DNA from: Sparassis latifolia
Taxonomy: Eukaryota; Basidiomycota; Agaricomycetes; Polyporales; Sparassidaceae
Direction: 5' to 3'
Length of the DNA: 64,000 bases
NCBI GenBank assembly: GCA_018466975.1
Contig: CM031561.1
Coordinates: 4,774,001 to 4,838,000 of the forward strand
The position numbers were made by a program, and so were the translations under genes. The notes beneath the pieces are model-generated. The model worked only from the letters and a program-made list of their open reading frames with translations, was not told where the DNA came from and did no database searches. Positions 32,110-42,673 of this stretch are shown one piece after another (the first letter of the stretch is position 1; each line of letters begins with the position of its first letter).

Positions 32110-32656
32110 AGAAGGTGTAATCTACCTAACCTAACCTAACTAACACTATGGTCAAGACAGCTGTCAAAGGATGAATATTTGAACAACAGGTTCTGACAAT
32201 ATAAGTGCCCCTCACTTCAATATTCACTGACAATGATAGTCAACAGTCTAAACATTTTGAAATATTCGAGAGGGGATTGATTATTCGATGTTTGCGCAGG
32301 TGCCACTTTCGCGTCGTGTCCAGACCATTTCCATATTTGGATGGTCGGATACTGTATCCAGACACAGCCGCGCCACAAAAAAAACAAAATAACGCGGTTG
32401 GTGGCCAATAAATGGCGCGCTCCCCGCTGCGGCGCTCCTCGTTCCCTTTCCTCCTCACCATTCACCACAGGTCTCAAGATTCTTAAAGCAAGCACTATAG
32501 AAACTTTTTGCACGTTACAGCGTTATACATCACAGTTTGTCCCACGTCTCCTCGAACTCACACAGCATTTCCGTGATTTAATTCCTGTCCAATCACGCCC
32601 TCACCTTATTTGGAACCAATGCTCATTTGACGAATAGAGGTTTACAAAGCTGAAGA

Positions 32657-35600
32657 ATGTCTAATCGCAAGAGGTCCCGGTTGTTGAACGCGCTCGACGC
32701 GTCCGTAGCGCCCGTTTTCCCACCCGCATCATCGTCCTCGGTGATTTCCAGCCCATCAACACGCGTCATCAAGCGTGAGCCCACAGACGCCGTGGTTCCC
32801 GTCAAGCGCACTTCTTCTGCTCGCGACGACGACGCCCTCGCCGGCGCCGCCAAACGCGTCAAGCCCGAGTCCAAAGGGCCACTCTCCCTCGTCAACAGCA
32901 ATACTAGTGCCATTCCCGCTGTTGTGCCCCCAGCATCCGCCGAGGACCTCAGCGATGTGCGTGCACGGCTCGAAGAGATCCAGCACCAAATCACCCAGCA
33001 GCAGGCGCTGCTCGGCGTGGCCCTGCGCAAGCGCACGAAGTCCAAGAGCGACCTCACCAGGATCGCACGTTACGAGCGCAAGCTAGTTAGGCTGCGCGCA
33101 TTGAAAGAGAAGTACCATGCCGCCATCCCCGCCGCGGCGCCCGTCATTGCGCCATCGCCATCCAAAGTGGAGGCGAAGCAGGTTCAAGCTGTCGCTTCAG
33201 TCCCCAATCTCGCGAGAGAAGAGGTGAGGCCCTTCTCAATTAACCTGCCTTTCGGTCAGGTTCAACCTAGCGCCCTCGGCTCGGATGCCGTGAAGCAGGA
33301 GGTGAAACCCCTTTCCACCAAGTTTCCGGTCAATCCACTGCCGGTTCCATCAGGATCTAAGGATATCAAGCCACTTGTGTCTTATGGCGGTGGTTTTCCT
33401 GGCTTCCAGGCGCCCGTCGCCTCGAGTTCTAAGGATGTGCTGAAGGCGCCCAAGCTATCTGACTTCGAAGGGTCTGACAACGACCTGGACGACAACTTTG
33501 TGCCAGATATGGACCAGAATCCTCTGCATCAAGACGATAAACGCTTTGATGAGGATGGCAACTTCTATGGTCGCGGTCGGGACATGTTCGTTGGGCCTCA
33601 GGCCAAGGCCGACGAGTATGTTTTCCCTCACACCTATACTGCGATGATTCTCTCACCTCTTGCTTTTCTCTGCTTAGTATCGACAGGTTTCTTCTCGCGG
33701 CGGGCAATGCAGAGCAGTTTAATGGTAATGAGAGGGTAGAGGATGCTCTTGTCAAGCTTGGGCTTCCCGCCCTTTACCGGCCGCTTCCTGGAATGGAGAT
33801 CGCGCTGATGCCGCACCAAGTTATTGGCGTTGCTTGGATGCTTGACAAGGAGAACAGCCCTTACAAGGGCGGCTGCATGAGCGACGAGATGGGTCTTGGC
33901 AAGGTCGGTCCTTTCCAAGCGCATATATCCACTACAAGCTTATGAATATTCCCTGTTTTGTGTGCTGTATCGTGTAGACTGTCCAGATGTACGTCGTTCT
34001 CACACTTATGCTGTGCAAGTGCTCACCCACCCATGCAGGATCAGTGTGATAGTCTCGAACCAGTCTGAAGATCCGATGTGCAAGACTAATTTGATTGTCG
34101 CCCCACTGGCTTTGCTGGATCAATGGCAGCTGGAGATTGAGATGAAGACCAACTGCGACCTTAAGTGTCTGATCTATCACGGTAGGTACCGGATTTTCGA
34201 CTGCGTCTACTTCGCTCACTCGGCCACAGGATCCAATAAGCCCAAGAAGAGAAAAGATTTGTTGAAGTACGACGTTGTCCTTACAACCTTCCATGTTCGT
34301 CCCATCGTCCTTGTAGGCTTTGTGGATTGATGTTCTCATCGTTTCACTCCCATAGACCCTAGCCCTGGAATGGCCTGATGCGGAGGCGGAGGAGAAGAAG
34401 GCTAAGAAGAAAGCGAAGCAGAAGAAGAAAGATGACTTCATCGAATCCGACTCCGAAGACGAGAGAAAGCCTAAGAAGAAGAAAAACAACAACAGTAAGT
34501 GAACTCTTGGTACGCACAGCTATCTGCTAATTATTGTGATTGGGATAGCTGGTTTATTGATGCAGGTTGAGGTATGTATTGACACATACTAGATTGCTGC
34601 TGTTACTTACTGCATTTGCTGCAGTGGTATCGAGTCACCCTGGACGAGTCGCAGAACATCCGAAACAGGCGGACTAGCGAGTGCCTTCCTTCACTTCCAT
34701 TGACTTCTATTCACTTAAATTCTGCAGGAATCTCTCGTGCGGTCACTAAGCTGAATGCTAAGTACCGCTGGTGCTTGACTGGGTACGCTTCCTTCCACCT
34801 TTCAAGTTACGATTTCTGAACTCCAACTGTAGCACCCCCATTATCAACGGCTTGTCTGATGCATACGGTCTCGTACGCTTCCTCCGCATCCGCCCCTGGT
34901 ACGATTGGGACGAGTTCAACAGCCACATTACTAAGCTGGAGAAGAAACAACGTATGTCGCCGCTCTTTGCTAGATACATTCGTTGCTGAGTGTCGCGCCA
35001 CACCTTCAGCGACTCTCGCGACCAAACGTCTGCAAGCCATCTTCGCGTCAATGCTACTCCGCAGAAAGAAAGATACGGTATGCGATGACATTCGTGTTTC
35101 TATTGGTGATCGCTAATATGGTAGCGCGTAGATGTTGGATGGCAAGCGCCTCATCGAGCTCCCCTCCAAGGAAGTAAATTTGGTGAAGCTAGAGTTCTCC
35201 CTGGAGGAGCGAGATATTTACAAGATGGTTTGTATTTGTGGATACTGCACCGGAAGCTCTCTCTGAAAGAATGTGCATAGGTTGAACTTCGATCTCAGGC
35301 CATCTTCAACAGATTCCTTCGTGCAGGCACTGTTCTCAAGTTAGTTATTATCTTTCAGGAATGAAGACTTTGTGGCTGATTCTTTTCCTATAGGAACTAT
35401 CATCAAGGTTCGTAAGCGAAGATTCAGTCAAGATATCATTTCGTACTAACGCGACCATTATCTAGTGCTCGTGTTACTGCTCCGGCTGCGCCAATGCTGC
35501 TCCCATCCGTCGCTCATCCAAGAGAAAGACGACGCTGCATTCATCACTGCCGCAGAGTTCAACGACAAGCACTACAACCGGCGTTACGAGCTCAGCCGCG

Positions 35601-37385
35601 CCGCGCAGCTCGTCTCCCCGCAGTTCGTGGAGAAGATGAAAGCAAAGTTCAAGCAGACTGTGCTGCAGCGTATGGAGGCCGAGAAGCAAGTGAGCGATCT
35701 TCCCCGAGTTAGAAGTATTACAGACACTGACTGCTGCCACGCGATCGGGCAGTCGGCAGACGCTACCATCGAAGGCGAAGAGTGTCCGATCTGCTTCGAC
35801 ACATTCAGCGACCCGGTCGTGACGCCCTGCTCTCATGTCTTTTGCAAGGACTGCATCCGTGAGTCGCCATTTATTTATGTTGCCGCTGTAACTCATCACT
35901 CCTTGCGCAGTCGAAGTGTTCAACGGCGCTGCCGTCGAAGACGGTGGTGACGATCAACTGAAGTACCAGACTGATGAGCGTCCCTGCCCTGCATGCCGTG
36001 GTGTGGTCTCCAAGCACAAGCTCTTCTCCCGTCGCGCGTTCGAACCCACAGACGCGGAGCTCGATCCGAATAGTATGCATGCCGACGACGAGGATGGGGC
36101 GTCCGAGGAGGACGACGTCATCGACCTCACTGACGACGAGCCGGCCAGGCCCCCGCCTGGCCGTACGCTGCGTACGCGGAAGCCGCAGAAGAGGTGGATT
36201 GTCGACTCGGAGGACGAGGAGGACGAGGAGGAGGAGGACGACGACGACATGAGCGACTTCATCATGGAGGACGACGAGGATGAGGAAGAAAAGGACGCGC
36301 GTCGCGTTTTGAAGAAGCGCCTGGGCAAGCGTCGTGCCATCGTACTGTCCGAGGACGAGATGGAGAATGCGGATATCATCTGTGGTGCCAAGCGGGATGT
36401 GGACGTCCCGCCTGAGCAAGTCAAGATGATGCCGCGATTCTTGCCGTCGACGAAAATGAAGGTGGGTATCATCATTTGTGCGAGAAATAGAGAAGACGAG
36501 TATAACGTGACGTTTGTAGCATATGATGGAGTCGCTGCGCACCTGGGCAGAGGAACACCCCGATGAGAAGGTGCGCTAATATTTGTTCTATTACGTTTGT
36601 GCATAGTGGCTAACAATTATCTTTAGACTTTGATCATTTCGCAGTGGACGCAGTGCCTTCAGCTCGTCTCGGACTATCTCACGGAGAATGACTTCCTCCA
36701 CGTCAAGTACGTTTTCTCTATGTTTCATTGTGAATCTTTCTCATCGTTCCCAGGTACCAAGGGGACATGAACCGCCAGAAGCGTGATCAGGCTGTCCGTG
36801 TGTTCATGTCGAAGGACAAGGCCACTGTCATGCTTATGAGGTATGTACCCCGAACGGCGTCGGGTAGGGCAATGCTGACGAGTGCGCATGCAGTCTTAAG
36901 TGCGGTGGAGTTGGGCTGAACCTTACCCGAGCCAACCGTGCGTGCTATTCCTTACTAGAGTCGTGTATTCACCTTTATTTTACCACGTTTCAGGCGTCAT
37001 CTCCCTTGACCTAGGATGGAGTGAAGCCATCGAAAGCCAAGCATTTGACCGTGTCCACCGTCTGGGACAGACTCGCACCGTGCATGTGCACCGTCTAGTC
37101 ATTTCGGACACAGTCGAGGACCGTGTACTGGCGCTGCAGGAGCGCAAGAAGAATCTTGCCGACGGTAGTCTCGGCGAAGGAAGTGGCAAGAAGATCGGAC
37201 GTAAGTAACTATTTCAAAATTGATCGTCAACGAGATTGATCAAAGATGTTTTGCGATGCAGGCTTGAGTGTGCGTGAACTGGCTAATCGTACGTTCGATG
37301 TTTCTTGGATTGACTCGGGCATTATATTGATTTCTTCGGTGCAGTGTTCGGCCTCGACCAGAGAGGCCAGGTGCTGGACGACTAG
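32657..37385 (+). CDS. SNF2-family DNA translocase with RING finger (Rad5/Rad16/Uls1 group)
   Basis: A large many-intron nuclear protein. Exon 1 (from ATG 32657 to about 33618) is a disordered leader with a coiled-coil segment (LSDVRARLEEIQHQITQQQA). Helicase motifs follow in order: MPHQVIGVAWML, Walker A MSDEMGLGKT, LIVAPLALLDQW, DVVLTTFH, Walker B as LDESQ, LLRRKKDT. A C3HC4 RING lies at about 35783-35998 (CPICFDTF...PCSHVFCKDC...CPACRG), inserted between the two RecA lobes, the mark of this subgroup. After it comes an acidic stretch with VIDLTDDE. The second lobe has TLIISQWTQCL, SLKCGGVGLNL and QAFDRVHRLGQTRTV. The stop is TAG at 37383-37385. The family acts in post-replication repair, excision repair or SUMO-targeted ubiquitylation. 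The motif VIDLTDDE favours a Uls1-like role, an inference. Confidence 0.9.
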
Positions 37386-38832
37386 GTATACCCCGAGATC
37401 TGTTTCACCATTTTCTCTCTCCGTCTCTTTGCGTCGCGTTTCTCCTTCGAATGATCCTCAATGCCTACCTTTATTCGTTTCCATTATACGGTCGCTCAGT
37501 CGATTGTCCTTTGCCGCCACTATAACTATGCTGACGAATACACTATCCTACATCTGTACCTCTTAGTTGCAGTTCTCGAATAAGTTGTTGCTGTTCCGCT
37601 CTTCTTCACGTTCTTGTTACCGCACAGTCTTTCCCTATTGTTACGATATTTGCTGCACACACTACGGTAGCTCTGAAATATTTGCTGTTAGATATTCCTG
37701 GCCACGAAGTGGTACAGGTCTTGTAACCAGTATTCCCGTTTAACCGTGTGAAAATCGCCTTTTATGGTAAGCGATGTTTGGCTTTGCTTCCGAGACCTCT
37801 AGATGGTACTTTCAACTTTCAATATGGTGTTTTTCCTTTATTCCCTTTGACTTGGTATTCCTGATCATGAATTCCTGACCATGAAGTGGTACAGGTCTTG
37901 AAACCAGTTTAGCCATGTTAGAGTCTCCTGTTATGGAAATCATTCAGTCCTGGTTGACACAATGCATTCCAGAGCCCACAGTAAGCTCACAAAAGACTTT
38001 TGCACATCCATTATCTCAGTACATATGCTTGAGTATCTTGCTAGATGGGCCATTACCTTGTAGTGGTGGGTGTTCACTGCTCAACTATCAGGCATTCCAC
38101 CTAAGTATTGTCTCAGAGTTCCATGCAAGCCCAGAAGCTGTCAACTGCAGGTTGACAGCAGAAGGGTGAACAAGACCTATGCATATGAGACTGCATGCAC
38201 ACCATCAAGTTGTTTGAGAGGTCTTGAGTTTCATCACAATTTTTGATTTCTTATTGGGATTTCAACTGGATACAGTCATCACAGCAAAGTTGTAGCACTC
38301 AGTTGCAGGTGTGCTTTTGACCACCCTTTTAAAGAAATTTCAGTTGCCAATTATTCTCATCAATTCATGCTCTCGTGGTCAGGTCTGCCCGGAGGGCCCC
38401 TGCTATGTTACGTTTTTATTTAACACTGCGATCTATAGAGCACGTGTACGGTGTTTATTGTAACATCACGATCACGTGTGTATTAAGTATTGCGTGGTCA
38501 ACGCTCACCAGTCGTTTGTTTTATGTCTTCTCGTTGAGATTTCTGAGCGGAAACGATAGCCTTACAGCTGGTTGCAAATCGATAGGCATCTACTCGAAAA
38601 CCAGATGTACAGGCGGACAATGATCCGGGAGGTATTTTGCTGGATTTAGCTGCGGCTAGTCTCAGAATTCACAGTCCGCCCTTTCCCCGACTGAGCGTCG
38701 CTTTCAGGCGCGGGCCTATCGATTTGCAACTACATAGCTGTACAATCAACTTGTGGCCTTTGCGACTATTCTATACAGACATATCCGAACAGCCGTATCT
38801 AATCGTTCACCTTCAGCCTCCACTGCCAAGCA
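37386..38832. other. Non-coding, with a duplicated 37-bp segment and a hairpin
   Basis: 37694-37730 and 37871-37907 are direct copies (34 of 37 identical by eye, core GAAGTGGTACAGGTCTTG). 38137-38159 is a hairpin with a perfect 9-bp stem (GCTGTCAAC / GTTGACAGC) and 5-nt loop. The segment 37940-38350 is AT-richer than its neighbours and may be a decayed insertion. ORFs here are not supported. Confidence 0.5.
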
Positions 38833-39565
38833 ATGTCCCGAACTCCTCTGGCATCACGTCCGCTGGACCTGATATACTTCATCTTTTTCATGGTGAGCGT
38901 GTTCGTGCCCGCAGCAGCTAAGCCTAAAACTTCGCAGATGCACTTGCCCGTGTCTCTATTGCTTGACCTCCAGGCATTGTATCCAAAATCATTGGTCCCT
39001 GCTGCCATTGCATCGCTGCCTGAGTTTTACATCTCGAAGTCGAGCGACCCCCTCGTTGGTGGAGTGATGGGACTTCTGGGGGACAGCGACAGATACGTCT
39101 GGTTCAAATCTCTCCTAATGCTGGAAGCGTAAGCCGTTACCGGTTATTATGGCCCGGTTCGTTCACCTTCCATTATGATTTCCCAGGGTTTTCCAGGTTC
39201 CTGTATTCATCATTGGAATGCGCGGTCTTTGGAAGGGTAGGAGTTAATTTGCTCTTGCGTACCAGCTTAATAACTCGTATATCCTAGATGCGCGCTCTAT
39301 CTACGTGCTCTTGTTGATTTACGCCGCGTCGACAGCTACGACCACTCTTCCCTGTCTTGCCGTCATTCTCTCAACCCCGATTTTGGGCGCTAGTAACGTG
39401 GCCGCAGGAGTGGTCCCTATCACATCAGAGCAGCGGCTTATGCTGCTATCCAGCTATGTTCCATTCCTCATTTTGCCGCTGTTCATGACGGTCGACATGG
39501 CACTCCGGTTGTGGAAACTTCTGGAAGTAGGAAATCAATCACAGCTTGCTGCCAAAACTAAGTAG
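38833..39565 (+). CDS. EXPERA-domain membrane protein, TMEM97 (sigma-2 receptor)-like
   Basis: Four exons: 38833-38892, 38938-39128, 39187-39236, 39288-39565. All junctions are GT-AG and phases agree. The protein starts MSRTPLASRPLDLIYFIFFM, followed by MHLPVSLLLDLQALYP, the ER-type EXPERA opening. Later come WFKSLLMLEAVFQVPVFIIG, RSIYVLLLIYAASTATTTLP and a last hydrophobic helix SYVPFLILPLFMTVDMALRL, giving four predicted membrane helices. The C-terminus ends in basic residues (AAKTK), possibly a KxKxx-like ER retention signal, though spacing is not exact. Relatives include EBP sterol isomerase and TM6SF2. TMEM97 binds sterols in animals; the fungal role is little known. The intron 38893-38937 reads in frame, so automatic predictions may retain it. 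Confidence 0.88.
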
Positions 39566-39952
39566 ACAGACTACATATGTCTTATGAGAACCTGCAGAAA
39601 CTCTGTAAAGCTGTGACTGTTATTTTTTCCGGGTAGGATTGGCGTATGCACCTGCAGATTACGCCAGGGGCGAGTTGTCTTCTCGGCGAGATAAGATAAA
39701 ATCTTATCACACGAACTTCTTGATCGCGATGTCTCTCGAACCAGATTCTTTCTCAACGGGAACAACGTCCATGGGCTGTTCACTGAAAACATCGTTTCAA
39801 GCCTTTCAGTAGTACAGCAAACTGGAGCTCTGCAGTTCACAATCTGATAGGTCTCAGGCAAGTAGTAGTAAATCCCACATGTTCTAGTAACGTCCGTTAC
39901 GTCTCCAAGATGATGATGCTCATTCAGGTTTGCTCTGCTGCAGTGTCATCAA

Positions 39953-41179
39953 ATGGAAACGGTCTTTCCGCCCGAAATATTCGACTTCATCATTGATTAC
40001 CTATGGGAAGACCTGTGGGCTCTCAGAGCATGCAGTCTGACCTGCCGGGCTTGGCTGCCCACTACGCGTTTACACATGTTCAACTCGGTTTATCTGAGTG
40101 GCGCGCGTCGGTATCTGCCATTTGCAGACCTTCTGACCGCCTCTGCGACGTCCCCATTGGATTGGCACACTACGTCCGCGAGCTGACCCTAAACGACGCC
40201 ATTTCTGAAGAAGCTTTCATCGCGTGTCTACCATCCCTGGCGCTCCTGTATAACGTCGACATTCTCATAGTGGACAAAATGCCGTGGGAGTTCCTTGAGC
40301 GACAGCTCACGGCCGCGGTCTTCCCCATGCTGAAGATGCTCAAACTGCGATGCACGTCAGTGGAGAATATCAACAGCTTGTATCGATTCCTGTTCAATCA
40401 TTCTAAATGCAAGATAGTCCGCATCTTCGTCGCCTCATACTTCCCCTGGTCTGAGGTGCAGCAGCTGTCCCTACCAGAGATCCAAACGGGAGAGCTCTCA
40501 CTGGAAGAACTGGTTCTGAAGACACCCTCACCTCTAGAATCACATGCCGCCCTAGTCTCTTTCATGTTGAGAGCGCAAGTACACCTGCAGGTACGGAAGT
40601 TCCAATGGGCTAGTGCAGGAAAGGGGGTAGAAAGGGACGGTCTGAGAGATCTGCTCCAGAGAATCGGAGAGTCACTTGAATACCTGAGTCTGATGATATA
40701 TCCATCGGTATGTGATCGCAGCGGTAAACAGGGTGAGTCTGAATATCAAATTTCGATCGATAGCCCTCTGAACATTCACTGCAGAAGACACATCGATCAC
40801 CAACCTCTCTCTAGCACACAATTCACACCTGCGATCCCTTGAGATTGTTTGCCCAGGAAACAGGACCCAATCCAGATGTTCTTGGGTATCAAACGTGCTC
40901 GACCTGATAACTCCCATACACGCTCGTCTCCAGCAGATCACCTTCATTAGTCGTGGATCATTCGAGATCTACGTAGCGTCATTAGATTGGCACCACATTG
41001 ACGCATCGCTCGCTCGGTTGCTCCACATGCTCCCCCAGCTGCATGTTGCTTTCGACCTCCGTAAAGTTCCAGGACATTGGACTCAGGCAGAAGTCTCCGA
41101 GGAGATCTCTGCCAAGCTGCCGGAGGCCCGAGCACGAGACGTCTCCCTATCTTTTGTTGTAACGTTGCTACACCGGTGA
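39953..41179 (+). pseudogene. F-box/LRR-like protein gene with one frameshift
   Basis: The start ATG at 39953 opens an F-box-like segment (FPPEIFDFIIDYLWEDLWAL, then CSLTCRAWLPTTRLHMF). At about 40150-40160 the frame is lost in a CCCC tract; the protein continues in another frame with GLAHYVRELTLNDAISEE. After that all is open: LPSLALLYNVDILIVDKMPW, FPMLKMLKLRC, NSLYRFLFNHSKCKIVRIF, LRDLLQRIGESLEYLSLMIY. An intron (about 40734-40783, GTGAGT...CTGCAG) leads to DTSITNLSLAHNSHLRSLEI and the end at 41179. Such proteins are numerous in Agaricomycetes and may act as SCF substrate receptors. A one-base change restores the whole frame, so it is a very recent pseudogene or a sequencing error in a homopolymer. 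Confidence 0.7.
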
Positions 41180-41537
41180 CGCAGTAACGCGCTATCCCGC
41201 ACGGAATTGCTGGATCTGACCGACGGAGGTGTGCCGCTAATACCCTGACGGCAGATAGTGTTCAGATATGTTTGCCATTAACGTCCTTGTATGTACAAGT
41301 AGTGGTATCTCCTGAGTAACCGTGTTGTGATCCGTCCGAGAGACGCCAAATTTGCCGGTAGTATGATGCTCTCAACCGCGGAGCCCAATGTCGCGCAGCT
41401 TCCTCAGAGCACCTGTGAGTGACAGAGTTGTGATTGCATGCTACAGGCCCCGCGGCCTTTGCGGCAGCACAGAGCCCTCAGGCGAGCCACAATCATAAGA
41501 GAACGCATGTCAGACATTTGGAATGGCGCCTGAAGCT

Positions 41538-42380
41538 TCATATCTTCGGCGTCCAACTTCTCAATCGTTGCCCGTCGCACCAAAGCCCAGGTCGCCCACT
41601 AAGGCCTGTACCCGAAAGTGAGCGCTCCCATCGCGGCTGCACGCGTCCACGGAGCAGGCCTGATGTGCTCCCTAGAGCAGGATTAAAAACGAGCGAACCG
41701 ATTTCATGAGCGGAATCCACTACGTTGGCGTCTTCACCGCGTTCTTGATGTAACTCTTGGTCGACTGTAGTGAGCGACAGTGGAACCGATAATGATGGAA
41801 TATGTAGGAGCGCGAGGGGGACCGGAGACGAATGTGCACGGAGGAGAGTCGCTTTTGTGAATGGGGACGAGGAGATGAGGAGGCCAACAAGAGGACTTGA
41901 AGTATTTTCTGCGTCGTCCGCGCTCCAATCCTGCCCATCGTCCAAAGGCGAAAGACCGGACTCTGCTGTGCGTGCATCTACCGGAGCAGTGGAACGCAGC
42001 GACAGCGACAGCTCCCCGTAGCTAGATCGAGCCGTGTATCTGAAGAGCACCCCTTCGAGCTCCCGCACGTACTTGGGGCTTAGTTTTTTCTTCTCGTCCT
42101 TGCACTGTGCCAGCACACGGATGCGCATACGACGCGCCTGCTCGTGGCGCGCTATTGAGGACTGAGAACGCAGACAGAGAGCCACCTCAGGCAGCCACCA
42201 CCAGCCCTGGAGGTCGATCCCACCGTCAGACTTGCCTCCGACGTGTCGAAGCGACATAGACAGGTTTTCTTCAAGCAGCCGCAGTGAGCGTTTTTCAAAT
42301 GCTACGCCCTGGTGCACGGTAGAGAGGGTGGTAGAAATTGTACGTCTGATAACAGACGATCCAGACGACTGATGCGCCAT
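41538..42380 (-). CDS. rrg7: Rrg7-like mitochondrial protein (DUF2034, PD-(D/E)XK fold)
   Basis: A 280-residue single-exon protein from ATG 42380. It has the signature of Required for Respiratory Growth 7: GVAFEKRSLRLLEENLSMSL (near residue 25), VGGKSDGGIDLQGWWWLP with the catalytic-type G-I-D, then RVLAQCKDEKKKLSPKYVRE followed by LEG. The Asp and the Q-C-K triplet match a restriction-endonuclease core. In yeast RRG7 is needed for mitochondrial DNA maintenance and respiratory growth; molecular function is not settled. The last 60 residues after VVDSAHEIGSLVFNPALGS look low-complexity and could be intron or UTR read-through in this annotation; a splice to a different end is possible. It is divergent from Trm82, with starts 293 bp apart. 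Confidence 0.82.
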   Translation of the reverse strand: MAHQSSGSSVIRRTISTTLSTVHQGVAFEKRSLRLLEENLSMSLRHVGGKSDGGIDLQGWWWLPEVALCLRSQSSIARHEQARRMRIRVLAQCKDEKKKLSPKYVRELEGVLFRYTARSSYGELSLSLRSTAPVDARTAESGLSPLDDGQDWSADDAENTSSPLVGLLISSSPFTKATLLRAHSSPVPLALLHIPSLSVPLSLTTVDQELHQERGEDANVVDSAHEIGSLVFNPALGSTSGLLRGRVQPRWERSLSGTGLSGRPGLWCDGQRLRSWTPKI

Positions 42381-42673
42381 GTCCTACCGTTGTTGAAAGT
42401 CAGTGACCCCTGCACCAAAGAAAATATTTCCGCGTACTTTGTCTGCTTCATCGAACAATTCCCCTTTGCAATTTTTCAGCAACTGAATCCTGACGCACTC
42501 TGTGGTGATATTTAGACCTGCAGACCCACCGCACCGCGATGGTGAACAAGGGACGCTGCTCGACGCGGTTGAATTGCAGAAATGACGTTTCGCGGAGTGT
42601 GAATTATGCCTCTGTCACGCTTCACGCTGGTCACCACGCGTCCGTCACATAACCGTGACACCCCTGCCAGAGG

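Noticed and set aside
35871..36616. Long ORFs antisense to the RING/acidic part of the SNF2 gene
   Set aside because: Mirror of an acid-rich coding stretch; the sense frame has the RING and helicase motifs.
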